A stretch of 64,000 bases of DNA. Origin: Paenibacillus sp. FSL R7-0204 (lineage in GTDB: Bacteria; Bacillota; Bacilli; Paenibacillales; Paenibacillaceae). Numbering within the stretch: position 1 is the first letter of the stretch; the number at the start of each line of letters is the position of its first letter. The notes below the pieces were generated by a model. That model was given only the letters and a program-made list of their open reading frames with translations, had not been told where the DNA came from and did no database searches. Position numbers and translations under genes: made by a program. The stretch is from NCBI RefSeq assembly GCF_038002225.1, contig NZ_JBBOCA010000002.1:1-64000 (forward strand). Direction: 5' to 3'. Of the stretch, positions 62,316 to 64,000 are shown one piece after another.

Positions 62316-64000
62316 TTATTCTGTAACCCGTTGTTCCTTCTGTTCACTGTCGATCCGGTACTGATGGTCGATGACAGCCTCCTGGATATCCAGGTAGGCC
62401 CAATGATTCTTGGAGACATCCGGGAATTTCACCGCATCTGCTCCATGGAGCGGGCCGCGGTCAAACATCTGATTAACAATGACTACAGCTTCCGCACGGG
62501 TCAGATAAGCATTCGGCTTGAAGCTGCCGTCCGGGTAGCCCTTGAGCAAGCCCGCCTTCACATTGGCTTCAATGACACCTTGTGCCCAATGTCCAGTTGT
62601 ATCGTTGAAGCTCGATTTTCCGTCAGCCGGTACTGCAAGCTTCAGGTAGTTGGCAGCAGCAGCGGCCATCTCTGCTCTCGTAATCGGTGCATTCCCCCGG
62701 AATTTCCCGGCCGGATCACCCTTCATTACGCCCTGTGCATTCACGAAGGCAATGGCTGCTGCCGCATAATGACGGACAGCCACATCCGGGAAGGGAAGAG
62801 TGCCTACAGGCGCACTAGCATCATAGCCCAGATTCCGGGCAAGCATGAGTGCCATCTGCGAGCGTGTTACCCGGTCGTCCGGCTTGAATTCGCCATCCGG
62901 GAAGCCAACGATATAGGATACATGCGTAGCAGGCGACTGATTATTGAAGTTGATAATCGTAAAGGTACTGAATTTGCTTACCGAGAATTCCAGTCCAAGC
63001 AGTCCCTCTTTATAGGTAACCGCTTTGCCTTTGACAACCTCTTTCGTGCCGTCGGTATGTTCAATGAAAATACCGAGCTGTGCCAGGAATGCATTACGCG
63101 CCGCTTCATTCGCAGGCAGCTTCACATCTCTTAACGGCAGGATCAGGGTTACCGCCCGGCTGGACAGGTTCGTCTCGATGGTCATCGGTCTGGCGACCAC
63201 TTCGATTTTGTTGTCCTTGGCCACTTCACGGACCACAGCTTCGAGCGTGGCTCTCTTCTCGATTTCACTCCGCTCTGTTACACTTCTCACCGGCACCAGC
63301 CGGAAATAGAAGTCTTGTCCGATGCCTTCCAGCGATTCATTCGGAACACGCACAATCGCGTTCTCCGTATAGATTTCCAGTACAATTCCGTTCTCTTTCA
63401 GCAATTTGGCGGTCTCCGCCGGGATCTGGACATTCACTTCGCTGACATTGTCCGCCGCATCCGGGATGACTACACGGGCAATGCTTTGTCCCGTCTCCTT
63501 TGCCTTCTTCACCGCTTCTTCGGCCTTATCCTTGGTGAAGCGGACCAGATCGGTGATCATGCCATTGCTCTGAGTGGTGCGCTGTACCGGCACTTTCGTG
63601 ATGCCAGCTGCATTGGCTCCGCCGATGGCCACATCCACCTGAATCACTTCGGTCTTGGATGTTTCAGGCGCTGCTGGAGCCGGAGCAGAACCTCCGCCTG
63701 ATGGAGCAGGCTCTTGTCTGGTGATAGTTACGGTGTAGGTGTTCGTTCCGCCTGCAGAATCCTTGACGGTTACCACAACCTCATTCTTCCCAACCTTCAG
63801 CAAAAGAGCCGAGCTCCATTCGCCGCCCTTCACCTGTACTGGTGCTTCACCGGCAATGCTAAGCGTTACCGTGGCTCCAGGGTCCAGAGTAAACGGCTTA
63901 AGGGATATTTCATATACACTGTTGCTTACAGTGACGTCGTACTTGGTAGTTTCAGGCTTGAACTCAGGCTGCAGTGTGCCGCTCGAAGGATCAAGCGATA
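62316..64000 (-). CDS. SLH-domain surface protein with cadherin-like repeat, partial
   Basis: The frame is open from the stop at 62316 to the right edge, so the N-terminus is missing; an internal GTG at 63833 is not the start. From the edge the order is a cadherin-like/Ig beta-sandwich (LDPSSGTLQPEFKPETTKYD and TVTLSIAGEAPVQV), a Pro/Gly/Ser linker near PAPSGGGSAPAPAA, a domain of about 200 residues (possible autotransport or stress domain), then three C-terminal SLH repeats (VGFPDGEFKPDDRVTRSQMA, MKGDPAGKFRGNAPITRAEM, LKGYPDGSFKPNAYLTRAEA). SLH repeats bind pyruvylated wall polymer, placing it on the cell surface. The role is probably adhesion or S-layer. Confidence 0.9.
   Translation of the reverse strand, partial: SLDPSSGTLQPEFKPETTKYDVTVSNSVYEISLKPFTLDPGATVTLSIAGEAPVQVKGGEWSSALLLKVGKNEVVVTVKDSAGGTNTYTVTITRQEPAPSGGGSAPAPAAPETSKTEVIQVDVAIGGANAAGITKVPVQRTTQSNGMITDLVRFTKDKAEEAVKKAKETGQSIARVVIPDAADNVSEVNVQIPAETAKLLKENGIVLEIYTENAIVRVPNESLEGIGQDFYFRLVPVRSVTERSEIEKRATLEAVVREVAKDNKIEVVARPMTIETNLSSRAVTLILPLRDVKLPANEAARNAFLAQLGIFIEHTDGTKEVVKGKAVTYKEGLLGLEFSVSKFSTFTIINFNNQSPATHVSYIVGFPDGEFKPDDRVTRSQMALMLARNLGYDASAPVGTLPFPDVAVRHYAAAAIAFVNAQGVMKGDPAGKFRGNAPITRAEMAAAAANYLKLAVPADGKSSFNDTTGHWAQGVIEANVKAGLLKGYPDGSFKPNAYLTRAEAVVIVNQMFDRGPLHGADAVKFPDVSKNHWAYLDIQEAVIDHQYRIDSEQKEQRVTE

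Overview
The window looks like chromosomal DNA from a Paenibacillus (spore-forming, Gram-positive, moderately high GC). The evidence is the density of YesM/YesN-type two-component systems, carbohydrate ABC transporters without their own ATPase, S-layer-homology (SLH) and collagen-like surface proteins, and spore genes (a coat transglutaminase and a SleL/YaaH-like cortex hydrolase). No rRNA, CRISPR array or intact prophage is visible. There is one tRNA (Leu, CAG) and one insertion sequence with a broken transposase.

Layout. 1-6.2 kb: the N-terminal part of a collagen-like surface protein (runs off the left edge), then an orphan solute-binding protein divergent from a sensor kinase/response regulator pair. 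6.2-8.8 kb: Tgl and a DUF4127 protein. 8.8-13.1 kb: an AT-rich accessory patch with fragments of a TcdR/UviA-like sigma factor, a phage-type lysozyme, an IS1182-like element and an orphan lipoprotein. 13.1-16.4 kb: an acetyltransferase and the alanine-catabolism pair adeR/ald. 16.5-23.1 kb: a complete sugar-uptake regulon (binding protein, kinase, regulator, two permeases) with two promoters of the same design. 23.2-27.8 kb: single metabolic genes. 27.9-31.6 kb: a three-gene surface-polysaccharide cassette (glycosyltransferase, pyruvyl transferase, flippase). 31.7-33.7 kb: an aldolase-like enzyme and uridine kinase.

From 33.76 to 34.24 kb lies the most unusual structure: ten copies of a short perfect or near-perfect palindrome spaced exactly 51 bp apart, one copy being the exact inversion of the others. 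It is followed by a LacI-controlled catabolic operon (34.5-41.2 kb: two permeases, binding protein, LacI regulator, BadF-type kinase, GH4 phospho-glycosidase) with two visible operators, and then by AraC and Gfo/Idh genes. 44.4-49.3 kb: the tRNA, a helix-turn-helix protein fused to what looks like a cysteine-peptidase-like domain, another AraC regulator, a tandem GNAT and a small Sm-like protein. 49.3-53.6 kb: the SleL-like hydrolase and a GH3 beta-glucosidase with reversed domain order. 54.2-56.5 kb: a two-gene putative DNA-repair operon (radical SAM plus TIGR03915-type partner) with a perfect LexA box inside its promoter. 56.5-57.3 kb: AT-rich accessory debris. 57.6-61 kb: phosphoketolase and its likely GntR regulator. 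61-64 kb: a response regulator with a BTAD domain and the C-terminal part of an SLH/cadherin-like surface protein (runs off the right edge).

How it fits together: much of the window is about sensing, importing and splitting oligosaccharides and feeding sugar phosphates to central metabolism. The surface proteins and polysaccharide genes shape the cell envelope. Assignments are from reading translated sequence and motifs; no database search was possible.
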